A program made the position numbers and the translations under genes. From Inonotus obliquus (Eukaryota; Basidiomycota; Agaricomycetes; Hymenochaetales; Hymenochaetaceae): 64,000 nt of DNA. Within the stretch, counting starts at the first letter, position 1, and each line of letters opens with the position of its first letter. Below, piece after piece: positions 46,984-60,207 of this stretch. The stretch is taken from positions 930,001 to 994,000 of the forward strand of contig JAJHTX010000002.1 of NCBI GenBank assembly GCA_032164295.1. Direction: 5' to 3'. The notes beneath the pieces were generated by a model. It worked only from the letters and a program-made list of their open reading frames with translations, was not told the DNA's origin and ran no database searches.

Positions 46984-48498
46984 CTATGAAGGCGGTGGTG
47001 GCGGAGCGGGCTCGCCGGCAGGCGGAGGTGGAGGTGGAGGTGCACCTCCGGGCGGTGGTGGAGACGCACTCGACGCGCTATGTCCTCCAGCAGCAGCGCC
47101 AGTCGCATACTGACTGTAGTACTGCGCGTATTGCTGTGCCTGCCACTCTTTGAACTGCGGCGAATTGACGTCGTATCCGTAAGCAGCCCTGATAAAAGTT
47201 AACATTCAGGATGTTATTCCACATGCTCCCCGTAAAAAGCATGAATAGGTACTCACCAATATCGAGCATACGCATCTTGGTCCGATGCCGATGGTGCACC
47301 GGCGGCAGCAGCCGCGCCCCCAGCTAGTGGCGAACCGCCTGGCGCAGGTGGTTGGGGAAGCTGTGGTGTTGAGCCATCGGGAGCTGGAGGAGGCGCTCCA
47401 GGAGGTGGCGGTGGTGCTTCTCCGGGAGGCGGAGGAGGAGCAGGCCCAGAAGGTGGTTGAGGCATGTATCCCTACATTCAAATTATCAGTTTGGCTGATA
47501 TTAGCTCAAGGAAGTATCGGGAAGAAGACGTACACCGTAGCTGGCACTATACGCCGCAAATGCTGCTTGGGCCTGGTGTAATTCCATCTGCTGTTGCTGT
47601 AATGCTACCTTGGCTTTAGCATGCTCAGACCGCACGACTTCAAGCAGGTCTTCTGTCAGCACTTTTGCACGGTGTACTTGGTTCTCGTCCGGTCCGCTGT
47701 GGTATTAAAATCAGGACTAGTATGAGAACTCTTGTAGAGAGGACTCACGTTATATGGATATGCATCGGCTCGTCAGACTCACGACCCGTCTCCGAATCGA
47801 TGAACCCAGACCCAAGTCCCTTGATTTGCACGCGCGTTTGAGTTTCTTGTTGGATATACTTGACGAACATCCCAGATGGCCCAACGACTTTTGCGCGGAC
47901 ATTAAAGTTCCGGAGTGTTTCAAGGCCCACAACGAGTTTCTCTTCTGGCCATTTGCGCTGCACTCGCCATGAACATATTTTCTACAAAAAACAGATGATG
48001 TGGACTTACCCTTTCACGTCGCATGTCTTTTTTGTCCTCCACGAGTGATATATCCGCATTCATGAGCTCGTTGATTTTTCCTAACGCTTTGTCCAAGATC
48101 TCCGGTGTGCTCGCAGCAACGTGTAGATACAATGGCGGATCCTTATCTGTCGCCTTAGAGCGGTCCGGATACCAGATCCCCTTCGTCGATACACTCGCGC
48201 CAGTCTCAGCATGGATTTGCTCCTGCGTCGAGGATTTAGTAAGGACGTAACGGTTCCGAATGTCGTTAATGTCGATGTCCTTCACGTATGCACCGTCGAA
48301 AGCGTCTTTTGAACCACCCGCAGGAGGACTACCGGCGAACTGAGCTGCGATTTTTGCAGCAATGGCGGCGGCTACAGCTGCCGCCTCACTCGCAGTTTTG
48401 CTGTCATCAGTTTTGGCTGCCTTTGAGGAAGGCGAGAGTGCGCCATCCTCTGCAGCCGCGCCAGGGCCTGCCTGATCCCATTTTCGCTTTGAGGACAT
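46984..48498 (-). CDS. KH-domain RNA-binding protein, KHDC4/BLOM7-like
   Basis: Nuclear RNA-binding protein; animal relatives act with the spliceosome. Exons 48498-48010, 47957-47749, 47696-47534, 47471-47257 and 47188-46984 sum to 1281 nt, 426 aa. Seen: an Ala-rich N-terminus (AAAVAAAIAAKIAAQ); a first KH-like unit with DINDIRNRYVLTKSSTQEQI and ETGASVSTKGIWYPD; a second KH unit with VRAKVVGPSGMFVKYIQQE and TRVQIKGLGSGF (GxxG loop degenerate); then a Gln-rich helix and Pro-rich tails (residues ~290-330 and ~395-426). A YGYDVNSPQFKEWQAQQYAQ block sits near the end. Upstream (48575-48600) are four alternating GTCAC/GTGAC words. Confidence 0.85.
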
Positions 48499-51400
48499 TC
48501 TCGTTGTTGATGATGAATTTTAGAATTCAGACTTTTCGTCGTGAGTTTCTTTCACGGGTCTGAGGTAACGTCTCGTCACAGTGACATATGTCACGGTGAC
48601 ACCAGGTCTCGTTTCGACGTTCGACCTCAGCATCCGACTCCGAGTCTAAAACGTCCTTGCTCTAAAACTTAAGGTTAACTAGCAGGCAAGTGACGGTCAA
48701 TGGTCAACGGGCAACGTAAATCACATACAGTATCACTCCTATCGTTCTATGCGCTTCGGCCGAGCTCGTATATCCAACTGCCGTGCTTTATCTATCTCGC
48801 TCCTAACCACCACATTCTTCACCGACGTGGCAATATCAATCTTGACCATCTTCGTCTATCACTCAGGTGAATGGCTCTGATGTGTATGTTGCTCTGAAAC
48901 CTTTCTCCCATCGAGTCCAGCGTTTCGTTTCGCTAGCGAATTATCTCATCGAATGAAAGTATCTGGTTCCTTTGGAATCAATCCGCGCTGGTTTATTCAA
49001 TGCCATACATGTCTACTTTTCAGATGAGATACTTCATAGTGGGTGTAAGTGAAACTTTATCCATGTATCACTCCATAGTGTTTTCTTATTCTGGGTAAAG
49101 CGAAGATCAGACATCAATGCAATCCACCCAATCTGATATACTTCGCAGTAATACATCGCATGCCGGGCGGGGAAGGCCTCTCAGTCTACTTTAAGAGACT
49201 TCCGGAAGCACGATAACTTATCAGTTGTACCTGTAGCCGCAATACCTCCCTGTGCCTCTCCGCGACTAGAGCGTTTGTGGCTCCCTCAATACGGGAATTC
49301 TCAGACAGTCGGTTCACGTATGGGCGATGAAAATGCGATCATCCGAACTCTGAGTCTAATTCTTGACCTGTCCAGCTGTGTACAACTACTACGAGTCATA
49401 ATTTCGTATCAGCCAGTTTTGGTATCGGCAGGGCTTCTGACTAGTGCGTAAGTCAAATCCAGCTGTTATTGTATTGATTGACTTTAAGGATACAGTTCAA
49501 AGATGGGCGGATTCGATGTCGTGAACAGACATGTCATTCGTTCAAGTTCGCGTAAAGTTGGCACCGTACTGTCAACACTAATGCTTGTCTATCGTGCCGT
49601 GCCGTCTAAAACCCGCTATACAATGCTCCTTGTTCCGGAGAAGGATGCTGACGCGGTGTATCTATTTAAGATATCATCTTCTTGGACAGTGAAAACTTAC
49701 AGGAGCGGACATCGGCATGATAGCACCACGCTATAGATTGGCCTGGCCTCATCATGGATCTGTATCATTTGGGTATCACCTGTTCTTGCTAGGTACGAAC
49801 TGCCAGAGTCCCCGTAGAATCGGTCGAGGCTAACATCAGGTTGTGCAGAAGAGAAGGATACCATCTGGCTCAAGGCCTATCTGGGGATCGGATACGGAAT
49901 TGCAAGTGAATTATTGGAAGCTGGTCGTCTGCAGAAGTATTACTTTGTGTGCTACGAACAGAGGGAAGATGATGGAATCCGACTTTCCCCCGTATCTGGA
50001 TGTTAGCTTCTGATCGGACGAAGTGAGCGACATAGAGTCTTTCTTTGATGTGTGCGTTCTTAATTCAACCTAGTGCAACTTCTGATAAACAGGAAGAGTA
50101 AGAGTACGAATAGGGGTACCTTCGGACACTGTTTACCCGTTGCTTGACTATCTGTATTCAATCTCTGTTGATTGTTGGCTAAATTGTCTGTCATTATGGT
50201 AATTGGGAAGGGTTCTCGTATTTGTTTCTTCTTTGAGGTTGCGATCCAGGATTAAGGATGATTGGATCCTTGGTTCTCGGAAAGCCCAGCCTAACACCCG
50301 TTGCCTGTATCGTTCCAACGCCGCTACTCGGACTCGGAGGATTTCAAATCCCGCTCGAGCTTTGAACCAAACTGCGGTGATTCGACAGTTCCCGCAGGCT
50401 ACTTTCATAGTATATGTATCACGTCCTTGATTCATTGATGCCCGTCATCACTCGGTGTTATTGATGACTTGTGCTCGGATGCCCGGTTGACTCGGACTCC
50501 TCACATCCCGACCCTTTCTGAGAAGCAGTTCGTGCCCGTACCTTCATCGTGTCTAGGAAGGAAGTTTCGCAGAAATTCCGTCCTAGTCAGCGTTCAGTAA
50601 CAGAAGACAGGGAGTCTCATGCATCTTCCAGGGCCTACTAGGCGCTGATCGGAAGCTAAAGAGCACCCGTCATTCAAGTGGCTCTGATTGATATCGTTTA
50701 TTCTCTTCCGCCGTAAATTGTGTAGCCGATACGCGGATAAGAGCGGCATGGTATCCGATCAAGATCACTTGGACACATCTCGGTCTGCGGGATTGTCCAA
50801 GGTGCTTGTAACGATACTTCACCTTTGGGATTCCTCCAAGCCTCGTGCATTCAGGATCAATGTATTCAATGAGAGCTTAATATCTCGAGGTTTGAAGACG
50901 TCATAATATGCTAATAACTTGGAAGCATCGGGTTTGTCAAATCGGCCCGTTACACGTATAGTTCGCCGTATACCTGCAGAGTCCTGGACCCCATAGAAAA
51001 GATTAGATCGGATCCAGAATCTTTAGGCCTTACGGAACCCATGAAAGTTCATCATCGCAGATCTGTAAAATTACTTGCTGTACCTGCTGCACCGTCTATC
51101 TAAGATTTATCTGGAGAAATGTCCAAGATGGGTGATCAGGGAAGTCCTTCGACCGTAGTGTTGGCGAGTACTCGTGAAGTACTCGTGTATCTTTGTGCAC
51201 CTTCCAGAAGCCTTCTGAGAGTTTTCATGAAGGGTTAGTACCCAGTGCAGGCAGGGAGCATCTGGTTTGGATGTACTAAACCGCGTGAAGGAGTTTCTTT
51301 CATCCACACAAAGAAGAGCAAACCCGATTGCCGCTGCACGTACGAGATCACGATGCTCAGGTTCGAAAAGACATAATCCGCTCCGTTGGGGATTGTGTAG

Positions 51401-52400
51401 TACAGGAAATGCCCGATGATAGGATGAATTTATGTTATACGCTGCCACCGGGATGGATGGGAAGACCTGTGGTGCTGTCTGAAGCAGAGTTCCGATGCAC
51501 GTCGGAGTACCGGAGGAGTTCCGCCGAGTTGTATTCGTGGTGACCAGCGCGCCGTCTTGGATGTATACGCCGTGGCCGATGAATGAAGAGTATATCTCTA
51601 AGTATGTGGACATGTGTACCGATAGAGATAGATGTGACAAATGGAAGTGGCTAGTTGCGTATGTCACTGGTGTGACTCAGGCCCTCCCCACCAATCACAG
51701 CTCTACGGATGAATCACCCCATGTCCCGCGTATGCGCCACATTAATGTTGTTTGATGCCTAGTGAACGCTGGCAATAGTATTGACGATTACTGACAGATG
51801 AGGATTGCGTGAATGAATGTAATGATAAAATGGATGGACGTGGTTGATTGGGGAACCAACTTGGAGGGTGGGGACTTGCATGTTGAACCATCAGAGCAGT
51901 GAGAGGAATGGTCGCAAAATACTATTGCCGAGCGTATCACTGTTGGGGAGATTAGATAGACTTTTCTTTACGCCGGGTGACGGTTGACTCGTACAGGACG
52001 TTGAAGATGCGATAGGGGCGGCGTGTTTTGGATTTTTTTTTGAAAATATTGGATGGCTGTTCTCAGTGAGACGAGACAGAAATGATGGGGGATGTGGATG
52101 TGCGTTTGATGACAAATAATTTCCTTTTCTGCTTATTGATCGTCCCTTCCTTTTCCGCCATTCAACGGGACCAATTCTCATCCATCCATAAATTAAACTC
52201 AACAAAAGCTCCAAATCGTGCCAAAATACGTTATGTATCTAGTGGTATTCTTGTCTTTGTATTAATCGAGTCCATACAGTGGAATGCATGCGTATCATGA
52301 AGCAGCAGACAATAGCGGATGTAGACCCATGTGATGACATAATCTGACGGACGCCCGCTTATAATTGCCCGACTTTGGGTCTTTTTTCGTTGAATATTTC
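48499..52400. other. 3.9-kb gene-poor interval
   Basis: Between the divergent KH-protein and HMG-CoA reductase genes. Short open stretches occur (for example 49503-49736 plus, 51667-51107 minus), but none shows a domain, intron pattern or family likeness. No tRNA or rRNA was recognised. GTCAC/GTGAC words at 48575-48600 probably belong to the KH-gene promoter. The rest may be an old, unrecognisable repeat or regulatory DNA. Confidence 0.5.
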
Positions 52401-52448
52401 ATTTCCCCACTCCCCCCCCTCCCTTCCTCCACCTCCTCCCCGTCCTCT
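52401..52448 (+). promoter_or_regulatory. CT-rich tract upstream of HMG-CoA reductase
   Basis: Nearly pure C/T stretch (TCCCCCCCCTCCC-type) ending about 50 bp before the HMGR start codon. Pyrimidine tracts of this kind mark core promoters of well-expressed fungal genes. Confidence 0.5.
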
Positions 52449-52497
52449 TAAAGTCGCGGTCGCCAGGGCAGTCCCAGGTGCATACACCCCTCCAAAC

Positions 52498-55400
52498 ATG
52501 CGCGCATTACTGCGCCCTTTCGCCTCCGTCGCCGCGCGTAACCCCATCGAGGCTATTGTTTTCGGCTTCATTACTGCTACTCTTGCTTACTTCCATGTCC
52601 TTGCCGCTATTCGACAATCAACTTTTCTTTCTCCTGCTATCCCGACCTCTTTAGGACCAGCGCACGCGTTGCTGCGCAATGCCCAGTGGTCAGCCGTCCC
52701 GGAAAGTCTTTGGTCTGAAGGCAGTCACGACAACGAACAACGCATGGAACTTCAGCAAATTGTATTTGGTCTGAAATCGAGTTTAAAGAGGAACAGGCTA
52801 TACGCGGATAACGACCTTACATACGCTGATGCAAGACTTAGTGAAGCTCTGCAGAACACGACAGCACACCTCGCGAAGCACGCATCCTTCCACTTCCTCA
52901 ACGTTGGTGAACGCTCGGCAACTCTCACGCTTGCTTTACCATCAACTTCTGCTCGCGATACTCTTGTCTCTTCTCTCAAGCGTGGACTTCCGCATGTAGA
53001 CGGTGCCAAATTTGCGTTGGAGGCCGCGCCAACAGCACCCGAACTGCTCCAGCACGGCCGCTGGGCAGCTTACGCTTTGCGGGCACTTTTCACTCGCTTC
53101 TCGGAGCTCGCACGCGCAGCAGATTCGCTCGATATTCTGCTCGTATTGGCGGGCTACATCCTCATGCACATCACCTTCTTCCGCCTCATTGTATCCGCGC
53201 GAGCACTTGGGTCCCATTTTTGGCTTTCGGCAGCAATTTTCACGAGCAGTATACTAGCATTTGTGTTGTCACTGCCTATTGCCTTGCTCATCGGCATACC
53301 TGTTGATCCTGTGCTGCTTACCGAGGCGTTGCCATTCCTCGTATGTACAGTTGGATTCGACAAGCCTCTTCGACTCGGCCGGGCTGTGTTTACCCATGAA
53401 CATTTATTTACTCCGGTTCCGTCTTCGTCGCTTACGCCACTTCCATCGGACGGTACTCTCACTCCCACGGGCCGGGCACACAGGACGTCGCCACCCGTCA
53501 TGAAACCAGCCCATCAGATCCTGCTCGAAGCGCTTGACCGAGTCGGGAATGCGGTTCTCAGGGATTATGCTCTCGAAATCTTCGTCCTTGTTGTCGGGGC
53601 CAGCTCAAAGGTCGGAGGACTCCGGGAGATGTGCGCCTTCGCCGCAATCATTCTGACACTTGATTGTTTGAGCGGTGTTACATTTTACGTCGCCGTTATG
53701 GGAGTAATGATTGAGGTGAGTTCATTTCTTGTTACTCCTAGTATGTCTCCGCCGGAGTTCTTCATTCCCTGTCACGATCACACTCGATACTAGCATGGCG
53801 ATCAAGCATCGTGTCTCGATCGCCAGCTCCGTTCCTGCTGGTCTCGTTATGTGGCGGCTTATCGCCGTCATCTCCGGGAGTCTGGTGATTGCTATGTTTC
53901 ATGCGCGTCTGCATGGGCTTTATTGTTGTTCTTGTTTGTTTCACCTTTTGCTGCTTTATCTTCATTCTTCAGAGCGCCGCATTTTCACTTTTTCGCCCCT
54001 GGCAGAGCCAACTTCCCGGCCGCCGATGATTCTGCTTATTGTGCATTGTTTTTTCATTGATTGATTGGTTTGAACCGACTTCAAGATGCCGATCCGATCA
54101 GACCTTATTGTGCTGGCGCGTCGTGACCTTCCTAATGTTGCCTCACGTGATGGCGACTTGCCTTCCGCTCTTCCCCAACTTCCTCACTTTCTTCCTTTCA
54201 ATATGGCGACAAGCTTCGCCGGCTTCTTCCGCCAGGGATCCTGTTGCTTGGTCATAATCCTTTGATTTTCCTCAACTATCTCACTTTCTGCCTTTATTCC
54301 AGTGCTAACTCTTTACTTCATGTCGATAGGTAAAGCGCATCAAGCACAGAAGTGCAACTACGCTTGCGGCCTCGCAAGCGGCTAGTTCAGCTCCCTCGCG
54401 GTCAGGTTCTCGCCTGAACTCACCTACGCGGAGAGCTATCAAGTCTCTTCCCTCCCTCCCTAGTATTGGTTCGATGTCCAAACTTGTTGGGCTCTCCAGT
54501 CCGAATGTCGAGCAGCCCGTCACTCCCGCGGCTCGCCCTCCAAGCGCCATGAGAAGACGGAGTTCACTTGCAAACGGCGATGAGAAGCGAGCCCGTCAGC
54601 TAAGAATCGAGCAGGGACAGAGGCAGGATCCCGTTGCAAGGCTGAAGCTCCTTACAGTAAGTTAATTCTAGTATCAAAAGTTAGTTTACATCATGACACC
54701 ATGTACAGATCGTCTCGTTTGTCACATTACACGTCCTCAACCTCTGCACGACGCTGACGCCCGCTACTGCGCTTGCACGTATCAACACTGCCGGTGCGCT
54801 GCATTTTGGTGAACCGGCACTTGGTGGAGCGCGGAAAGTGGACGTCTCTGAACCCAAAGTAGCTGGCGCACTCGACCGTCTTGCAGCCGTTTGGCTTTCA
54901 TCTTCCCACGCGTCTTCGCCTGAGAATGCGACCAAAGTGCATGTACAGCAGCCTGATCTCCTGGTCCGGATCAGCCCACCTCTGTACATGTACGTTACTC
55001 CGAGGTCGAAGTCCAGCAAGTCCCATGCGGAGCGATCACCAGCCCTTAATAATTCGCAATCTCAAAAGGAGCGAGAGACACAGGGCGGACAGTGGGAGGC
55101 TTTCCTTTCTGCTTGGACTGGGCTTGTTGGCGACCCTGTTCTTTCGAAGACCATCTCACTTTCGCTTGTGCTGTCGCTGGCCTTGAATGCTGTATTACTG
55201 AAGGGAATCTCGGCGGGTGCGACTGGACAGACGTTGGTTTCGAGTTTGGTAAGTGTCGTTCCTGGTGTGAGGTTCAGCGCTGCGAACCTCGGCGTTGTGA
55301 AAGAAGAGAGAGACGAGGAGTCGGAGGAAGAGAAGACGAGTGGCGATAGCGACGAAGTGGACAAGAGGATGGGACGCTCTCGGGATCAACTGCGCAGGAA

Positions 55401-57401
55401 GCCGATGTTTGGATTGGGTAGGAACCTTGCGCCAATCAACCCATCTCTCGCAAACGCAAAGTCAGAAGTTGGCAACGCGGAAGTTGTAAATGCCGAACAG
55501 TCACGGACTCTGGCCACTAAGACGCCACCTCCGACGGAGCCCGTTCCATCGACTTCAGCTCAGACTGCGATCACAGCCATTCCTCCGCCTCGTCTCGTTC
55601 GCCCACATCCCATTCGTCCGGAGGCGAATCATCCACTACCGCTTGACCTTGTTGACCGCAAACTGGAACAAGTTTCCAAGACCTGGGATGGTGACAACAT
55701 CAGTCCGCCGAGAGAGGATACTCGTTCTTTCGAAGAATGCCTAGATATATTCGAAAACGGATCATTGTCTGTGCAGGAGAGATTAAAGCTTCTGAATGAC
55801 GAGGAAGTTATCTTGCTGAGCCAGGGTGGCAAGATTCAGGCGTATGCGCTCGAGAAAATGCTCGGCGATTTCGAGAGGGCTGTGAGAATAAGGAGAGCTC
55901 TGATCTGTGAGTTTTTCCCGCCATTTCTAGATGATATGATGAATGGCTGATCCGTGTGCCCCTCATAGCCCGCGCTTCAAGGACAAAGAAGCTCGAAGGT
56001 TCAGACGTACCCTTCAAGGACTATGCTTACGACCGTGTCTTCGGTGCCTGCTGCGAGAATGTCGTCGGTTACGTTCCTCTCCCGCTCGGTATTGCCGGTC
56101 CCCTCAACGTTGATGGCGAAGCGTACCCTGTACCCATGGCTACAGCTGAAGGTACTCTTGTCGCGTCCACTTCGCGAGGATGCAAGGCGCTCAACGCTGG
56201 CGGAGGCGTCACCACTGTGCTTACTCAGGACGCTATGACTCGTGGTCCAGCCATCGATTTCCCTAGTATGCGCGAAGCGGCCGAAGCTAAGTTATGGATT
56301 GAAGGCGAGGAGGGTTCGGAGCGCATCCGCGAGGCCTTTGAGGCTACCAGTCGATTTGCTAAGCTCAGAGGGCTGAAGTGTGCTCTGGCCGGAAGGACGC
56401 TTTTCATCCGATTCGCGACGAGCACCGGAGACGCCATGGGTATGAACATGATTAGCAAAGGTACCGAGGCTGCACTCGAGGCTTTACGACAGCAGTTTCC
56501 CCAGATGCTGGTACTCGCGCTATCGGGCAACTACTGCACGGATAAGAAGCCTGCTGCAATTAACTGGATCGAAGGTCGTGGCAAGAGTGTCGTCGCAGAG
56601 GCTATTATCCCCGGCAAAGTCGTCCAGAGCGTGCTCAAGACTACTGTTAAGGATCTGTGCAACTTGAACATCAAGAAGAATTTGATTGGAAGTGCGATGG
56701 CTGGTAGCATTGGCGGGTTCAACGCCCACGCTGCGAACATCCTCACGGCGATCTTCCTTGCCACTGGACAAGACCCTGCGCAGAATGTGGAGAGCTCGAA
56801 TTGCATGACGCTTATGGAGCCAACGAATGATGACGCTGATCTTCGTATGTCTGTTACGATGCCTTGCATTGAGGTCGGCACAGTTGGTGGAGGTACTATC
56901 CTCGCTGCGCAAGGTGCCGTCCTCGAGATGCTCGGTCTTAAAGGCGCACATCCCACACAACCCGGTGCGAACTCTCAGAGACTCGCTCGCTTGATCGCCG
57001 CTGCTGTCATGGCTGGTGAACTTTCTTTGCTTTCCGCTCTAGCCGCTGGTCACCTCATCAAGGCGCACATGGCCCACAATCGTTCGACCGTTAATACTCC
57101 CGCAACGAGTCGACCCGTCACGCCTGGACCTGAGTCTTCTCATGACAAGAAAGAGGTCGCTGTACCACCGACGCCCGCACCGGCGGCACTCGGGATATCA
57201 ACGCCGCTTATGCCATACTCTGGAATACATACGCCAGCACCAACACGTGCTGTCCGAGCAGCTGCAGTGGAGGAAGGTCTGAGCCGCTCAGAGAGTGATG
57301 TCAGTCTTCCGGCTTATTCAGTTTCGGATACTACCGCGCCGTCAACAGACGCGAAAGCTGAATCGGAGCCTGATTCAAAAGTGGATGATAATAAAGAATG
57401 A
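52498..57401 (+). CDS. HMG1: HMG-CoA reductase
   Basis: Rate-limiting ER enzyme of the mevalonate pathway, reducing HMG-CoA to mevalonate with NADPH. Exons 52498-53715, 54330-54656, 54709-55906 and 55969-57401 sum to 4176 nt, 1391 aa. N-terminal membrane half with a sterol-sensing-like stretch ([38 protein letters not shown]). Catalytic half: [48 protein letters not shown] (catalytic Lys), an [13 protein letters not shown] region with the Asp upstream, and [13 protein letters not shown] with the catalytic His. Length and motif order are normal. The first intron (53716-54329, 614 nt) is about ten times longer than others here. The joint MIE/VKRIK matches the family, so it is a true intron. A ~80-residue Ser/Pro tail follows the catalytic domain. 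Confidence 0.97.
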
Positions 57402-57888
57402 GTGGTCTTGTGTTGGATCGGATGTAATTTCATCTTTCGTTTTTGTATCATCCTTTAAAGTCGTTCATCATGTGCATGCACTATCCATCGTTGCCCTTTG
57501 CTTTTCGATTTCCTTTCACTGAACTTTTCTCTCCATCCGCCGCTCTGTATCATTATTACCTTATGCTCACCGATCTCGCTTTCGACGACCAATTCAAGCA
57601 TTGTCTCTATTCTTACCTCACAAACTTTCGACCTTCGATTTGATTGATGTTTTTATTTTCTTTCTGATTTCATCGTACATATGCACTTATCAGTCAGCTA
57701 TATTCGTTCATATCTACTGATTGCATGTTCCTGGATAATATAGAGTAGTCGTGATCAAGAATAAATATAATGGAGCAAATGGGAATGTAGGAGTCCTTTG
57801 AAATCTGATCTAGTGGAACCTTCCCGCCTTCTATGTACAACTCGACGCCACACGGGCATAGACGAGGATGTGCTGCAAAGCGCCGGAC
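57402..57888. other. convergent intergenic
   Basis: 487 bp between the HMGR stop and the stop of the minus-strand membrane-protein gene. AT-rich 3' UTR-like sequence with ATAAATATAAT at 57761-57771. Confidence 0.5.
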
Positions 57889-59484
57889 TTAGGCGAATAC
57901 AATAGCACTGACGGACGTCGCTACCTGACTAGTCCCACCGTTTGCTGATATCTCGCTCGTCTCCTTCAGATTGATCAGTAAGTGGCTCCCAAGGACGGAG
58001 AGAAAAGCAGGGTTTCCCGCTGCATTGACGAAGGCGGCGACGAATGGTGAACCCTCGTGCATGATGGTGACTATTCTTAACACACAGCACGAGATGATAC
58101 TTTGTCTACTCAGCATCTGGACTGGGACTCTTTCGGAGATAGGATCGACTTACAAGATGTAGTATAAAATTTGGTCCTCGATGAGGACTTTGACCAAAGG
58201 GAAAGCTCTCAGGTTGTTCGACATTTTCCAATAAGAGGATACTTTGCGTAAGGACAGGATTAGGAGGATTAGACCATACGCCATTGGTATTGCCCTGTAA
58301 AACAATCAAGGACCGTCAGGAAGCTGATTGGATATACTCACCAGGAAACACTGTCTATGCTTGCGAGCGAATTGGATTCAGCAAAACATACGGTCAATCC
58401 TTCTGAAATGTCGCCGGCAAAGGCTATAAATGAGGATAAGATGTGCGCGAAAACAACAAAACTGGAGGGTAAGGTGGCACCTTTATCGAGTATCCCAGCA
58501 TAGAGTAAAAGCCCGAGTAAGGCGATAGCTTCCAGTACCAGGAGACACTGGAGGAAAATGACAGCTTTCCGATCTGTACGAGCCTTTTCATCAATTGTTT
58601 TCGTTAGATTGCTAGTGGCATTTTCATACCTCGTTCATACAGCGCCAGGACCCTGATTGTGAGGATATCTATGGCATTATGGTGAAGCTGGATTGACTTG
58701 TGATACAAGGCTCGATGTTCTTACAATCGATCATAACGACGTTGACAAAACCTACCAGGTCGTAATTAGGCAAATATATAATATACGCATGGGCAAGAAC
58801 GTACTGGCTAGGCCGTTTAGCCAGTATGGAACCGCGCCTATCTTAATGTTCAGCATCTGGCTTTCCTGTCACTGCGACTAGAGACTCACAGCTGGAGTAA
58901 TTGATACAGACAAGTTAGCTTTTATCAATCTCTCTGAGTTGGTCACATATTGTTGCGCACCTTGCGTCGCTCTGACCAAAGCCGTCATCTTTCCGACGCC
59001 CGATTATTTTTTTACCCAAAGTGAATAGTGTATTGCATCACGTACACAACACGCTGCAGATGGCTCCCAAAAGCCCGGTATACTTGTTCTATCAAGCTGA
59101 TGGTAAGTTGAATGTCGGCGAACGAGTGTCAATACATACCGCAAAGTAGATGACATTGATAGCATTGCACTTCTTGAACTTCAAGTCATCAGATATGGTC
59201 AATTGATTTATTGAATAGAGGGTACCCAGAAATATTTGACCTAGTATCCCATGTATTCAATAAGTAAATGTCTTGAGCTGAGGAGCCACTAGCGAACCTC
59301 TTTGTCCATACGAAGGACTTTGCATGATGAGTCAGTCAATAATCCGCGCATAGAATCTGCGATGCCACATACCTGAATGGTAAACAATGATTGTCGTGAT
59401 TGCCACAGCAAAGGACTGGTCCACTCTAACCGTAAGGACGAAGAGTGAGAAGATACTTGAGTCGATTGACTCGGAGTCCGCCAT
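57889..59484 (-). CDS. multi-pass membrane protein, DUF6533-like (gene A)
   Basis: Multi-exon minus-strand gene with approximate joints. It probably starts at 59484 (MADSESIDSS, then FSLFVLTVRV). Later exons read DILTIRVLALYERG, AVIFLQCLLVLEAIALLGLLLYAGIL and SFVVFAHILSSFIAFAGDISEG. The last ends with GNPAFLSVLGSHLLINLKE and stops at 57889-57891. The pattern fits the Agaricomycete-expanded DUF6533-type family: an N-terminal hydrophobic unit, the phrase TIRVLALYERxxK, several more helices and the near-C-terminal SVLGSHLLxNLKE. About 7 helices are expected. Function is unknown; these proteins are often poorly conserved and lineage specific. Paralogous to the gene at 62261-63941. Confidence 0.6.
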
Positions 59485-60207
59485 GGGACGTTACTTTCTC
59501 GTCCAGAGAGAGTCCAAGTAAGGCTTTTTATACCGATATGTCGTATTTTTGGTTCCGTTTGTCCTCCGCTTAATGGGTGAAATGTACTCCTCGCGAGACA
59601 AACTGCCGGGGTCGTCTCGTCTGAGTCACAGTAGTGCGAGAGCTGATCAATAGGCACGGTTGCTCTCATACCCCGGTGGATGTCACTCGTCGCCAAGAGT
59701 GGACTGTGGTCTACAAGTCGTCAACTAAACCATCGGAGAAGCTACCTCATGTTGAGTGCGACTACTTACCCATTATCGGAACGAGGTGTCAAAACGCGGG
59801 AGACATTGATTGATAGGTTGAGTCATGAGTACTATGGTTGGGACCATCTGTGTATATCACAACTTGGAAAATGTTGAGTGTCTTGCGCTATCAGCTCAGT
59901 TAGCTATCCTCGGATGCGGTGGTATCAAAGCGAATGTCGCAGGTAACATAAGGCAGACGTCGCAATTTCACAGATCAGATCAGGTGGTTCGACAGCTACC
60001 GAAGGTGATTTTATATAATCCTACGGGACCAGAGTCTTCCCGCGCAGAGACTATTCAGTTGATGCCAATGCGAGAGTGATGTTGTGAGATGTGAGATGAT
60101 GCGTGACTGCATTTAATTGTATGTATTTGATGTGTATTACGTAACATTCATCAGCATTGATCGACGCGGATACTTTCCTCACCTCACTTTTTACTACTTT
60201 TCCCAAG
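59485..60207. other. divergent intergenic (gene A / dehydrogenase)
   Basis: About 720 bp. No gene supported; presumably holds both promoters. Confidence 0.5.

Noticed and set aside
51107..51667. 186-codon minus-strand open stretch
   Set aside because: No family likeness, no intron pattern, and comparable open stretches on the opposite strand; likely chance.
53729..54064. 111-codon open stretch inside the HMGR intron
   Set aside because: Removing the whole 614-nt interval gives the family-typical MIE-VKRIK joint in frame; the open stretch has no family likeness.
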